DNA from: Cytophagaceae bacterium
GTDB taxonomy: Bacteria; Bacteroidota; Bacteroidia; Cytophagales; JAIYAX01
DNA: 64,000 nucleotides
Direction of reading: 5' to 3'
Assembly: GCA_027488815.1 (NCBI GenBank)
Contig: JAIYAX010000025.1
Coordinates: 124,001 to 188,000, forward strand
This document shows, one piece after another, positions 23,601 through 32,093 of the stretch. Each line of letters starts with the position of its first letter. Within the stretch, counting starts at the first letter, position 1. Both the position numbers and the translations under genes were made by a program. The notes below the pieces were generated by a model that saw only the letters and a program-made list of their open reading frames with translations, was not told where the DNA came from and did no database searches.

Positions 23601-24590
23601 TTAGTAAGCCCATTTCAAATAAAGTGCTCCCCAGGTAAATCCGCCCCCAAAAGCGGCCAGGACGATATTGTCCCCTTTGTTTAATTGTGACTCATACTCC
23701 CATAGGCAGAGTGGAATGGTACCGTTGGTGGTGTTACCAAAATGGTCAATGTTCAGCATTACTCTTGAAGAGTCCAGTCCCATACGATTGGCAGTAGCAT
23801 CGATAATCCTCTTATTTGCCTGATGGGGCACAAGCCAAGCCACATCTTCACTTTTAAGGTTATTTTTTTGCATGATTTGGGCTGCTGCATCTGCCATATT
23901 GGTTACTGCAAACTTGAAAACCGCAGCTCCTTCCTGGTAAACGTAGTGTTCTTTGTTTTGAACAGTCTCCATGGATGCCGGCTTCCTGGAGCCACCTGCT
24001 TTTTGATGGAGGTATTGCATACCTGTTCCGTCTGACTTAAGAATAAAGTCTTGAATGCCAAGGCCTTCATTATTGGGTTCGAGCATTACTGCTCCGGCAC
24101 CATCGCCAAAAATGATACAGGTTGCCCGGTCAGTGTAATCTATGATAGAGGACATTTTATCAACTCCGACAACAAGCACTTTTTTGTATTTGCCAGTTTC
24201 GATAAACTGAGATCCTGTAGCTATGGCGTATAAAAAGCCGGAGCAAGCTGCGTTCAGATCATAACCAAAGGCATTTATAGCTCCTATTTCTGCTCCAATG
24301 ATGTTTGCTGTCGCCGGAAACACCATGTCAGGAGTAACGGTAGCGCAGATTATCAGATCAATCTCTTCCGGTTTGGTATTCGTTTTCTCGAGAAGGGGTA
24401 AAATCGCACCCACGGCCATCACGGATGATCCCTGGCCATCACCTTTCAAAATTCTACGTTCTTTGATTCCAGTTCTGGACGAAATCCACTCATCAGTGGT
24501 TTCTACAAGGTTTTCCAGTTCCTTATTGGTAAGTATGTAGTCGGGCACAAAACCCTGCACACCTGTAATGGCTGCTGTTATTTTCGCCAT
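23601..24590 (-). CDS. fabH: 3-oxoacyl-ACP synthase III
   Basis: 329 residues, the family length. The catalytic triad is visible: Cys116 in DLNAACSGF, His in WLVPHQANKRII and Asn in HFGNTTNGTIP. It condenses acetyl-CoA (or a branched starter) with malonyl-ACP to start fatty acid synthesis. It lies 4 bases downstream of plsX, the common plsX-fabH pairing. Confidence 0.97.
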   Translation of the reverse strand: MAKITAAITGVQGFVPDYILTNKELENLVETTDEWISSRTGIKERRILKGDGQGSSVMAVGAILPLLEKTNTKPEEIDLIICATVTPDMVFPATANIIGAEIGAINAFGYDLNAACSGFLYAIATGSQFIETGKYKKVLVVGVDKMSSIIDYTDRATCIIFGDGAGAVMLEPNNEGLGIQDFILKSDGTGMQYLHQKAGGSRKPASMETVQNKEHYVYQEGAAVFKFAVTNMADAAAQIMQKNNLKSEDVAWLVPHQANKRIIDATANRMGLDSSRVMLNIDHFGNTTNGTIPLCLWEYESQLNKGDNIVLAAFGGGFTWGALYLKWAY

Positions 24591-24594
24591 GCGA

Positions 24595-25548
24595 TTAAGC
24601 TTCGTTGTTGTTTAGCGATGCTGCTATGATTTTATGAATTCCGGAAAGGGCTACACTTTCTGCCTGCATCAGCATGTTCTTGATGGCTTTTGGTGAAGAA
24701 ATCCCGTGTCCAATGATGACATTTCCATTTACACCTAAAATAGGGCTTCCTCCAACCTCTTCGTAATTGAATTGACTGAAATAAGGGTTCATCAACATAT
24801 TTTCCAGCAGGCTATCATAAAAGGATTCGGCCATTTTCAAGATGACATTCCCTGTAAAGCCATCGCATACCATCACATCAGCTTTATCAGTGAAGATGTC
24901 TCTTCCTTCTATGTTGCCAATAAAATCGATGGTACTACAGGTTTTGAGCAGTTGATACGCATTTTGTGTAAGCATTGAGCCTTTTTGCTCCTCTTCACCA
25001 ATGTTGATCAAGGCTACCTTAGGCTTTTCTATTTTTAGCACATGTTGTGCATATAGGCTACCCATTACAGCAAACTGCAGCAACATTTCCGGCTTACAGT
25101 CAGCATTAGCACCAATGTCCAGCAGTACTCCAAAGCCTCCATCAGGTCGGGGCGTGAAGCCTGCTATGGCCGGGCGTGGAATTCCGGGAGTTGCTTTGAC
25201 ACTAAAAAGTGCTCCAACCATCATGGCTCCTGTATTTCCGGCACTGGCAAAGACATCGATCTTACCCATAGCCAAGGCTCCAAAGCCCTTTACAATACTG
25301 GAATTTGGTTTCGCCTGAAGTGCTTTTGTAGGATGCTCGCCCATCTCGATCACCTCCAGGCAATCGACAAGAATCAGTTTCCCACTTTGAAGCAATTCTG
25401 AAGGTATAAGGGGCTTAATGATTTGCTCAGGCCCAAACAACAGTAAGTTCGTGTCCGGCTGAAGGCTATCAAGCGCCAGTATAGCTCCTTCTACTGCAGC
25501 CTTTGGCGCAAAATCGCCCCCCATAGCATCCAATGCGACTTTCATCAA
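24595..25548 (-). CDS. plsX: Phosphate acyltransferase
   Basis: 317 residues starting [20 protein letters not shown], the diagnostic PlsX N-terminus, with [17 protein letters not shown] and [14 protein letters not shown] further on. It converts acyl-ACP and phosphate to acyl-phosphate, feeding PlsY at the membrane for phosphatidic acid synthesis. The rpmF-plsX-fabH order is widely conserved in bacteria. Confidence 0.97.
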   Translation of the reverse strand: MMKVALDAMGGDFAPKAAVEGAILALDSLQPDTNLLLFGPEQIIKPLIPSELLQSGKLILVDCLEVIEMGEHPTKALQAKPNSSIVKGFGALAMGKIDVFASAGNTGAMMVGALFSVKATPGIPRPAIAGFTPRPDGGFGVLLDIGANADCKPEMLLQFAVMGSLYAQHVLKIEKPKVALINIGEEEQKGSMLTQNAYQLLKTCSTIDFIGNIEGRDIFTDKADVMVCDGFTGNVILKMAESFYDSLLENMLMNPYFSQFNYEEVGGSPILGVNGNVIIGHGISSPKAIKNMLMQAESVALSGIHKIIAASLNNNEA

Positions 25549-25568
25549 TCCTTATGGAATGGGGACGA

Positions 25569-25763
25569 TTAAGCGACTGGTGCGTAGTTCTCTATGATCA
25601 CTTTGCCTTTATAGTAGAGATTTCCCTCAACTACATAGGCTCTGTGAAAGAGATGCGGCTCCCCTGTAGTGGGGCAAATGGCCACATTTTTAGCAGTTGC
25701 CTTGTAATGGGTCCTTCTTTTGTCTCTTCTTGTTTTGGAAATCTTCCGTTTAGGATGTGCCAT
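25569..25763 (-). CDS. rpmF: 50S ribosomal protein L32 (zinc-free type)
   Basis: 64 residues from the ATG at 25763 ([20 protein letters not shown]), the standard L32 N-terminus; an upstream start would overlap the DUF177 gene and add an unrelated leader. The usual zinc ribbon with four Cys is absent: only [14 protein letters not shown] with a single Cys remains. It belongs to the large ribosomal subunit. It lies between the DUF177 gene and plsX. Confidence 0.95.
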   Translation of the reverse strand: MAHPKRKISKTRRDKRRTHYKATAKNVAICPTTGEPHLFHRAYVVEGNLYYKGKVIIENYAPVA

Positions 25764-25774
25764 TTTATTTGTAC

Positions 25775-26311
25775 TTACTTTTGATTCAACAATTGGAGTT
25801 TGGCCCATCTGGGGTCAACCTCTTTATTTTCATTTTCGTCTTTTTCCGCTTCTTCTTCTGAGCGAAAAAAGACCAGGTTTTCTTGTTCATTTGCTTCTTC
25901 CTTTCGTAAATCCGGGTGAATTTTTTTCATAGGCACCTGCAGACTTACAAAATCATAAAACAAAGGATCGAGGTCGATTCCTTGTGATTCACGAGGGATT
26001 ACGACCACATCTTCACTCAATTCTTTATACTCATCACCCAACTTAAACACAATTTGCTCCTGGGTATTGAAAGGCTCTCTGAATAGTTTCAAAGATCGGT
26101 CGCACTCAAGTTCAAACCACCCGCTTAAATCAAATCTGGCCTCAAGCATAGTACTTGTCTTCTTTAGCGTTAACCCAACAGTAACTTCAGCCTTTTGCAA
26201 AAGACTATTAGGTCGTTGACTAAAAAATAGCTCATCTATCTCAAAGTTGAAATGGTGAGTTCCTTCTTTAAGACTCTGAATATCAATGAAATATTTGCTT
26301 TTTGTAGCCAA
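25775..26311 (-). CDS. DUF177 (YceD-like) protein
   Basis: 178 residues. The arrangement of [18 protein letters not shown] and [20 protein letters not shown] matches the DUF177/YceD family, which is needed for normal 23S rRNA accumulation in E. coli and plants and nearly always precedes rpmF. The C-terminal acidic stretch ([20 protein letters not shown]) is typical. The family's usual Cys pair is reduced to one Cys (LECDR). Its promoter candidate lies at 26332-26339. Confidence 0.88.
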   Translation of the reverse strand: MATKSKYFIDIQSLKEGTHHFNFEIDELFFSQRPNSLLQKAEVTVGLTLKKTSTMLEARFDLSGWFELECDRSLKLFREPFNTQEQIVFKLGDEYKELSEDVVVIPRESQGIDLDPLFYDFVSLQVPMKKIHPDLRKEEANEQENLVFFRSEEEAEKDENENKEVDPRWAKLQLLNQK

Positions 26312-26331
26312 GGGTTTCTTAAAGCAAGCCG

Positions 26332-26339
26332 CAAATTTA
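26332..26339 (-). promoter_or_regulatory. Candidate -7 box for the DUF177-rpmF-plsX-fabH-efp-acc cluster
   Basis: TAAATTTG on the minus strand is a full match to TAnnTTTG, 21 bases before the ATG at 26311. Transcription would start near 26325. The -33 position shows only TTT. Confidence 0.45.
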
Positions 26340-26375
26340 ATCGGTTTACCTTTAACTTAAAAACCTGATGGATAA

Positions 26376-27422
26376 TTAAGTGGAGATTTTGCTGCCTGCT
26401 GAGAGACTTCTGTTTTGACAAATCTCCACTGCAAGGTAAATCGCTTGTCGCAGGGATTGCTCGTTAGCCTTGTTTTTGCCTGCAATGTCAAAGGCTGTAC
26501 CATGGTCGGGAGAAGTACGGATCACCGGTAATCCGGCGGTGAAATTCACACCATCTTCAAAAGCCAACATCTTAAAGGGAATGAGCCCCTGATCATGGTA
26601 CATCGCCAGCACTGAATCAAATTTTAGGTATTGCTGCATAGCGAAAAAACCATCTGCTGGGTAGGGGCCATGTATCAAATGCCCTTTTTGCCTGAGTTCT
26701 TCAATCAAAGGAAGAAGGATGGTCTTTTCTTCCTGGCCGATCAAGCCTTGGTCACCGGCATGCGGATTGAGGCCCAGAATGGCGATTTTTGGCTTACTAA
26801 TCCCAAAGTCTGCTTTGAGAGAGCTGATAAGGCTTTTGATTTTGGTTTCGATTAGTTCTTTGGAGAGCTTTTGAGAGACCTCCTTCAGTGGCAGGTGCCC
26901 GGTCACTAGCCCTAGCCTGAGTAGTGGAGAAACCATCAGCATCAGGTAGTTTTTGACTTCAAACCGATCGGCAAGAAACTCAGTATGTCCCGGATATTTG
27001 AAACGATCACTTTGAATATTTGATTTGTCTATGGGCGCAGTAACAACCGCATCGATCCTTTTTTCTTTAAGATCTACCACTGCTCTTTCCAGACAAAGTG
27101 CAGCCATAGCTCCTGAATGAGTTGTTGGATAGCCTGGCTGAATGTCACCCTCATGCTCCCAACAGTTGATAATGTTTGCCCGTTTTGGATTGAGCTGGTC
27201 TGTATTTCTTACAATATGAAAAGTAGAATCTTCAAAATTCATCAGTTTCCTGTATTTTGAATTCACTTTGCTCGAGCCATAAACTACCGGAGTACAAAAG
27301 CGTGTAATTCGACTATCTGTCAAAGCTCTGATGATGATTTCAGGGCCTATTCCGTTATAATCTCCGGTGGTAATACCAATAACCGGTTTCTTACTTAAGC
27401 TTTTTGGGTTTTGATGCTCCAT
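26376..27422 (-). CDS. pdxA: 4-hydroxythreonine-4-phosphate dehydrogenase
   Basis: 348 residues. PdxA landmarks are ITTGDYNGIGPEIIIRAL, GHTEFLADRF with a metal-binding His, NPHAGDQGLIGQEE, YHDQGLIPFKML and RTSPDHGTAFDIAG. It oxidises 4-phosphohydroxy-threonine with NAD in the deoxyxylulose-phosphate-dependent route to pyridoxal phosphate. Its ATG lies inside the end of pepA (32-base overlap), so the two are probably co-transcribed. Confidence 0.95.
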   Translation of the reverse strand: MEHQNPKSLSKKPVIGITTGDYNGIGPEIIIRALTDSRITRFCTPVVYGSSKVNSKYRKLMNFEDSTFHIVRNTDQLNPKRANIINCWEHEGDIQPGYPTTHSGAMAALCLERAVVDLKEKRIDAVVTAPIDKSNIQSDRFKYPGHTEFLADRFEVKNYLMLMVSPLLRLGLVTGHLPLKEVSQKLSKELIETKIKSLISSLKADFGISKPKIAILGLNPHAGDQGLIGQEEKTILLPLIEELRQKGHLIHGPYPADGFFAMQQYLKFDSVLAMYHDQGLIPFKMLAFEDGVNFTAGLPVIRTSPDHGTAFDIAGKNKANEQSLRQAIYLAVEICQNRSLSAGSKIST

Positions 27423-28857
27423 AGTTTGCGCAATACTGTATTAAAAACGAAGTCAGCAGCCTTACTCCAATACCGGTCCCGCCTTCTCCATGATAATAAA
27501 AGGAGGTTTTGCTGAATGCAACACCGGCAATATCAAAATGCAACCAGGGGAAATGAGCAAAATGCTCGAGAAACTTTCCAGCCGTAATAGCACCGGCTTC
27601 GTCACCTCCCAGATTTTTTAGGTCAGCTATTGAAGAACGAATTTGCGAAGCATAGTCTTCCCAAAGTGGAAACTCAACCACCCGTTCGCCCAATTGAAGG
27701 CCAAGTTCTTTTACTACTTGCTTGTGGTTTTCATGAGCAGTGCCCATCATGACCATTCCTTCTCTGCCAATGGCTCTTGATGCGGATCCGGTAAGAGTAG
27801 CCATGTCAATCACCAGTTCGGGATCAAATCTCCTTGCATAAATCAAGGCATCTGCCAGAATAAGCCTACCTTCTGCATCTGTATTGACTACTTCCACTGT
27901 AGTATGGTCTGCCATTTCAATGACATCACCAGGTGCAATTGATTTTGATGATAGTCGGTTGTCTGTCACCGGAAGCAATACAATCACCTCAAGTTGGGTT
28001 TTTAAGTCGGCTATAGCCTGCAGAGCTCCAACAACCGTAGCTGCACCCGCCAGATCACTTTTCATCTGGTCCATGCTGTTGGGCGTAGGTTTCAGGCTTA
28101 AGCCCCCGGTATCATAGGTGACTCCTTTTCCTATGAGCACCACCGGCCTTTTGTTTACTGCTTTGCCAGGCTTGTAACTTAACACAACGAAAACAGGAGG
28201 GGTATCGCTACCGGCATTGACGGCCATAAGACCTCCCATTTTGAGGCTTTCGATTTTCTTCTTGCTTAGCACCTCAACATTAAAAGGGTAAGTCTGAGCC
28301 AATTTTTCACAAGCATTTGCAACTGCCTGACTGTTCATCACATTAGCTGGCTCATTTACCCAGTCTTTGGCGTAGGCGACGGCTCCAGCGAGCAATGGAA
28401 TATTTTTACATATCAAAAGATCCTGCTGCTGCATTACGATTTGGAGGTCTTTTTTCTTCTTTTGTTTACTAAGGTACTTTTCGAACAGGTAAGAACTCAG
28501 GAACAGCCCTTCAACAAAAGCATAAATATGTTCCGATCCCATACAGAAAAAAGGTCTTAACTCTTGTATCCGAAGGTCGCCTAATTGTTTCTGTAGACTT
28601 ACGGTAACTCTTCTTAAGTATTCCAGCTCATCAGATTGGGCAGTTTGCTTTTTAAAAAGGATGAGAAAAACAGGGTTAAGAGCGGTGCCGGTATTGATTA
28701 CGATATCCTCTTCATATAAATGATGATGATCCAAAGCGATTTTCTTCAACTCATCCGGGCAGTCTTGAATTTCCTCACTTTCGTAGGGGAAAACCAACAA
28801 ATTGTACCCATCTTTGGACACCTGATTGCCCTCTTTGTATGTAATCATCTTTGGCAT
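27391..28857 (-). CDS. pepA: Leucyl aminopeptidase (M17 family)
   Basis: 488 residues from the ATG at 28857 (MPKMITYKEGN). The metal and active-site segments are present: VVLIGKGVTYDTGGLSLKP, MDQMKSDLAGAA and VNTDAEGRLILADAL. M17 enzymes are hexameric two-metal exopeptidases that remove N-terminal residues in the cytoplasm. A TTG at 28869 would add four residues but the ATG is preferred. It is divergent from rsmA with only about 26 bases between starts, so their promoters must overlap neighbouring coding sequence. Confidence 0.95.
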   Translation of the reverse strand: MPKMITYKEGNQVSKDGYNLLVFPYESEEIQDCPDELKKIALDHHHLYEEDIVINTGTALNPVFLILFKKQTAQSDELEYLRRVTVSLQKQLGDLRIQELRPFFCMGSEHIYAFVEGLFLSSYLFEKYLSKQKKKKDLQIVMQQQDLLICKNIPLLAGAVAYAKDWVNEPANVMNSQAVANACEKLAQTYPFNVEVLSKKKIESLKMGGLMAVNAGSDTPPVFVVLSYKPGKAVNKRPVVLIGKGVTYDTGGLSLKPTPNSMDQMKSDLAGAATVVGALQAIADLKTQLEVIVLLPVTDNRLSSKSIAPGDVIEMADHTTVEVVNTDAEGRLILADALIYARRFDPELVIDMATLTGSASRAIGREGMVMMGTAHENHKQVVKELGLQLGERVVEFPLWEDYASQIRSSIADLKNLGGDEAGAITAGKFLEHFAHFPWLHFDIAGVAFSKTSFYYHGEGGTGIGVRLLTSFLIQYCANYGASKPKKLK

Positions 28858-28883
28858 AGCGGCTCGCAAGTTATACGAATTAG

Positions 28884-29681
28884 ATGGACACCCGCAGCGT
28901 AAAGCCTAAAAAGCACCTTGGACAACATTTTCTGAAAGATCTGCAAGCAGCTAGACGAATTGTGGATCTGATCCCCGCTGATTTTAAAGGAAGTGTAGTT
29001 GAAATAGGGCCGGGAACAGGCGTTTTGACCAATTATTTAATTGAAAGTTGCTCCAGCCGTCTAAATCTTATCGAGATTGACCAAGAGAGTATTCGGTTTC
29101 TTCGTGAGAATTATCCGAAAGGAGCCTTTACGATCATTGAAGGTGATGTTCTGAAAACCGACTTTTCAAGCTTTGGCGACGACATCTTTGTAATTGGAAA
29201 CTTTCCCTACAACATATCCTCCCAGATTTTCTTTCATCTGATTTCTAATCGGCACCGTGTGAAAGGCATAGTTGCCATGCTTCAGAAAGAAGTTGCAGAT
29301 CGGTTGGCCGGAAGTAGCGGGAGCAAAGAGTATGGAATTTTAAGTGTTTGGTTGCAGTTGTATTTTACTGTAAAAAGAGAACTGATCGTTGAGCCAGGCG
29401 CATTTTTCCCTCCCCCCAAAGTGAGGTCTGCCGTGATCTCCTGCATCAGAAATAACCGAATTGAGCTTGATTGTAATGAAGCCTTTTTACTAAAGGTGAT
29501 CAAGCAAGGTTTCAATAACCGAAGAAAGACACTACGCAACGCATTGAAGCCTCTGCTTGGCCATAATTATGATCGCATTCCGTATCTCGATAAACGGGCA
29601 GAGCAGCTAAATTGCGACGAATTTATCTTGCTCACTCAAGCCATAGAAAACACACCACTTCATGACCAATCTAGCCATTGA
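28884..29681 (+). CDS. rsmA: 16S rRNA dimethyladenosine transferase
   Basis: 265 residues. KKHLGQHFL, VVEIGPGTGVLT (SAM motif I), IEIDQESI and the catalytic NFPYNISS are the KsgA/RsmA motifs, and PPPKVRSAVI lies in the second domain. It dimethylates two adjacent adenines near the 3' end of 16S rRNA during 30S maturation. Its end overlaps the mgtE start by 20 bases. Confidence 0.96.
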   Translation: MDTRSVKPKKHLGQHFLKDLQAARRIVDLIPADFKGSVVEIGPGTGVLTNYLIESCSSRLNLIEIDQESIRFLRENYPKGAFTIIEGDVLKTDFSSFGDDIFVIGNFPYNISSQIFFHLISNRHRVKGIVAMLQKEVADRLAGSSGSKEYGILSVWLQLYFTVKRELIVEPGAFFPPPKVRSAVISCIRNNRIELDCNEAFLLKVIKQGFNNRRKTLRNALKPLLGHNYDRIPYLDKRAEQLNCDEFILLTQAIENTPLHDQSSH

Positions 29682-31008
29682 AGATTTGCTGGAAAACCTG
29701 AAAAGCAAGGTGGATCAGACCGATGTGGAAGGTATTTCTTCCATTCTGCTGGAACTTCACCCAACAGAAATCCTGCCGTATTTCTATGCCCTTAATAAAG
29801 ATGAGGTTTGCTACATTTATCTAAATCTCCCAAAAGCATTTTCAGCTGAAATTCTAAGCAACCATGACCCGGAGGACAGGCTAGAAGTGGTCACTTTGAT
29901 GACACCACGTGAGCTGGCAGGTCTCTTGGAAGAGTTGGATTCGGATGATGCTGTTGATATTGTTCAAGACCTTCCATTAAAATTCAGAGAAGAGAGCATT
30001 GCTCAGATGGGTGATTTAGAGCAAGCCAGGGCGATTCTTGATCTTCTGGTCTATGATAAATCATCGGCAGGCGGCCTTATGGCTAAGGAATTGATTAAAG
30101 CTAACCTAAATTGGACAGTAAAGCAGTGTATCGAAGAGATTCGTAGGCAGGCAGAGAATGTTGAAAAGATCTATTCCGTATACGTAGTTGATGATCAGGA
30201 TTTGCTCCAAGGCAGGGTGGCATTAAAGCGTATCATCCTGGCAAGAGACAATACCCGTATCAGTGAGATATATGAGGAGGAAGTGTATTCAGTACATACC
30301 TACCAAACGGAGGAGGAAGTCGCCTCATTAATGCGTCAGTACGACTTAGAATCGGTACCCGTACTGAATATACAAGGTAAGCTGCTTGGACGTATTACAA
30401 TCGATGACATCGTCGATGTGATCACTGACCAGGCAGAGAAAGAACGGCAGCTCATGAGCGGTATTTCAGAGAATGTCGAAGAAGACGATAGTATTTGGAT
30501 ATTGTCTAGGGCCAGATTGCCCTGGCTTGTAATCGGGATGTTTGGAGGCCTTATGGGTGCAAGGTTTATTTCAGTGTTTGAGGATGATCTGGTCCTATTA
30601 CCGGCGATGGCATTCTTTATTCCTTTAATTACAGCGACCGGAGGTAACGTTGGAATTCAATCCTCATCTATTGTGGTTCAAAGTTTAGCAGATAAAACAG
30701 CTTTTACCGGAAGTGCCTGGAACCGCTTTGTTAAATTGTTTACAGTCGCTTCCATCAACGGGCTTGTACTTTCCTTAATTGCCGGTGTCTTCAATTTGAT
30801 TTTAGGCCATCCAGCGACTTTGAGCATTATTGTCTCCTGTTCATTACTAAGCGTAGTTTTGTTGTCTTCACTATTTGGTACAATTACTCCCATTATTTTA
30901 CACAGATTTGGTATCAACCCAGCCGTAGCTTCCGGGCCATTCATCACGACAGCGAATGATTTATTGGGTCTGGCAGTTTATTTTTCAATAGCCGATTTAT
31001 TGCTTTGA
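29662..31008 (+). CDS. mgtE: Magnesium transporter MgtE
   Basis: 448 residues: an MgtE N domain (EELDSDDAVDIVQDLP), two CBS domains (VVDDQDLLQGRVALKRII and VPVLNIQGKLLGRITIDD) and a C-terminal five-helix channel domain with PLITATGGNVGIQSSSI and the end part NDLLGLAVYFSIADLLL. The cytoplasmic domains act as a Mg2+ sensor that gates the channel. Its TGA overlaps the start of the next gene. Confidence 0.96.
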   Translation: MTNLAIEDLLENLKSKVDQTDVEGISSILLELHPTEILPYFYALNKDEVCYIYLNLPKAFSAEILSNHDPEDRLEVVTLMTPRELAGLLEELDSDDAVDIVQDLPLKFREESIAQMGDLEQARAILDLLVYDKSSAGGLMAKELIKANLNWTVKQCIEEIRRQAENVEKIYSVYVVDDQDLLQGRVALKRIILARDNTRISEIYEEEVYSVHTYQTEEEVASLMRQYDLESVPVLNIQGKLLGRITIDDIVDVITDQAEKERQLMSGISENVEEDDSIWILSRARLPWLVIGMFGGLMGARFISVFEDDLVLLPAMAFFIPLITATGGNVGIQSSSIVVQSLADKTAFTGSAWNRFVKLFTVASINGLVLSLIAGVFNLILGHPATLSIIVSCSLLSVVLLSSLFGTITPIILHRFGINPAVASGPFITTANDLLGLAVYFSIADLLL

Positions 31009-31973
31009 TGACTCCACAAGTGACGTTTACAAAGCCGGCTAAGGTTTTGATCGTAGATGATGTTCATCCCATTTTGTTTCAAATTCTAAGACCATCAGAT
31101 TTTAGCATTGATTATGTGCCAGAGGCCAGTTTGGAAGAATGCCTCTTAAAGTTAAGAGGCACTGAGATTTTGGTTGTAAGGAGCAAGATAAAACTTGACC
31201 AGGAAATCCTGAGCTTATGTCCGGAGTTGAAGGTGATAGCCAGAGTAGGTGCAGGGCTAGATAATATTGATGAGCAAGCGGCTAGAAATAAAGGAGTGGT
31301 TTTGGTCAATGCACCGGAAGGAAATGCTGATGCAGTCGCTGAACATACCATGGGGATGTTATTGTCCTTGATGAATCGTATGGTTTGGGCGGACGCTGAG
31401 GTAAGAAAAGGGAATTGGCCCCGAAAACACGCAAGGGGTACAGAGTTAAAAGGGAAGAATCTGGGAATTATTGGCTATGGCCATATGGGAAAGGCCTTTG
31501 CCAACCGATTGAAGGGGTTCGGTGTTTACCTCTATGTATATGACAAGTACAAAACAGGATTTGGAGACGAGTTTGTGAAAGAAGTTGATTTAGCAACTTT
31601 ACAGAGCCATTGCCAGATTATCAGCCTACACATTCCATTGACTAATGAGACTATGGGTATGATAAACTCTACTTTCATAGAAGACAATTCCTATCCCTTT
31701 TATTTGATCAATACCTCCCGGGGGCAGGTTGTGGATCCGGAGGCCGTTAAGTCCGGTATTGAGTCAGGCAAGATTTTAGGGATGGCACTTGATGTGCTTC
31801 CCGACGAAAATTTAGCTGTCCTTAGACCAACGGAGCAACAATGGTTTGAGTGGTTGATTTCTCAAGAAAAGGTGGTGCTTACACCACATGTAGCAGGATG
31901 GACGGTTGAGTCGTACCAAAAACTGAGCGAAGTAATTGGACAAAAGATAGTTGAACTGGCACTATTCCAATAA
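31008..31973 (+). CDS. D-isomer 2-hydroxyacid dehydrogenase (SerA-like)
   Basis: 321 residues. Nucleotide-binding motif LGIIGYGHMGKAFANRL; catalytic pattern RVGAGLDNID (Arg nearby), LDVLPDENL (Glu) and LTPHVAGWT (His). It is NAD-dependent and resembles D-3-phosphoglycerate dehydrogenase without the C-terminal ACT/regulatory domain, so serine feedback is not expected. The substrate is not certain. The ATG at 31008 overlaps the mgtE stop (TGATG); a TTG at 31005 is possible. Confidence 0.85.
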   Translation: MTPQVTFTKPAKVLIVDDVHPILFQILRPSDFSIDYVPEASLEECLLKLRGTEILVVRSKIKLDQEILSLCPELKVIARVGAGLDNIDEQAARNKGVVLVNAPEGNADAVAEHTMGMLLSLMNRMVWADAEVRKGNWPRKHARGTELKGKNLGIIGYGHMGKAFANRLKGFGVYLYVYDKYKTGFGDEFVKEVDLATLQSHCQIISLHIPLTNETMGMINSTFIEDNSYPFYLINTSRGQVVDPEAVKSGIESGKILGMALDVLPDENLAVLRPTEQQWFEWLISQEKVVLTPHVAGWTVESYQKLSEVIGQKIVELALFQ

Positions 31974-32093
31974 TTTGTACCAGATGTTAAAAAAAAGTGA
32001 CCTACATTACCCAAATGTTATTGCAGGCCTGCTAATCTTTACGGAATTTTATACTTCGAATTGAAGTGTAAACTCAATTTTAACCATTGCTGT
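31974..32093 (+). other. Leader region of the TonB receptor gene
   Basis: 120 AT-rich bases without a gene. A TTG occurs near 32024 but no box with a clean TAnnTTTG match was found; no terminator hairpin for the upstream gene is obvious. Confidence 0.4.
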
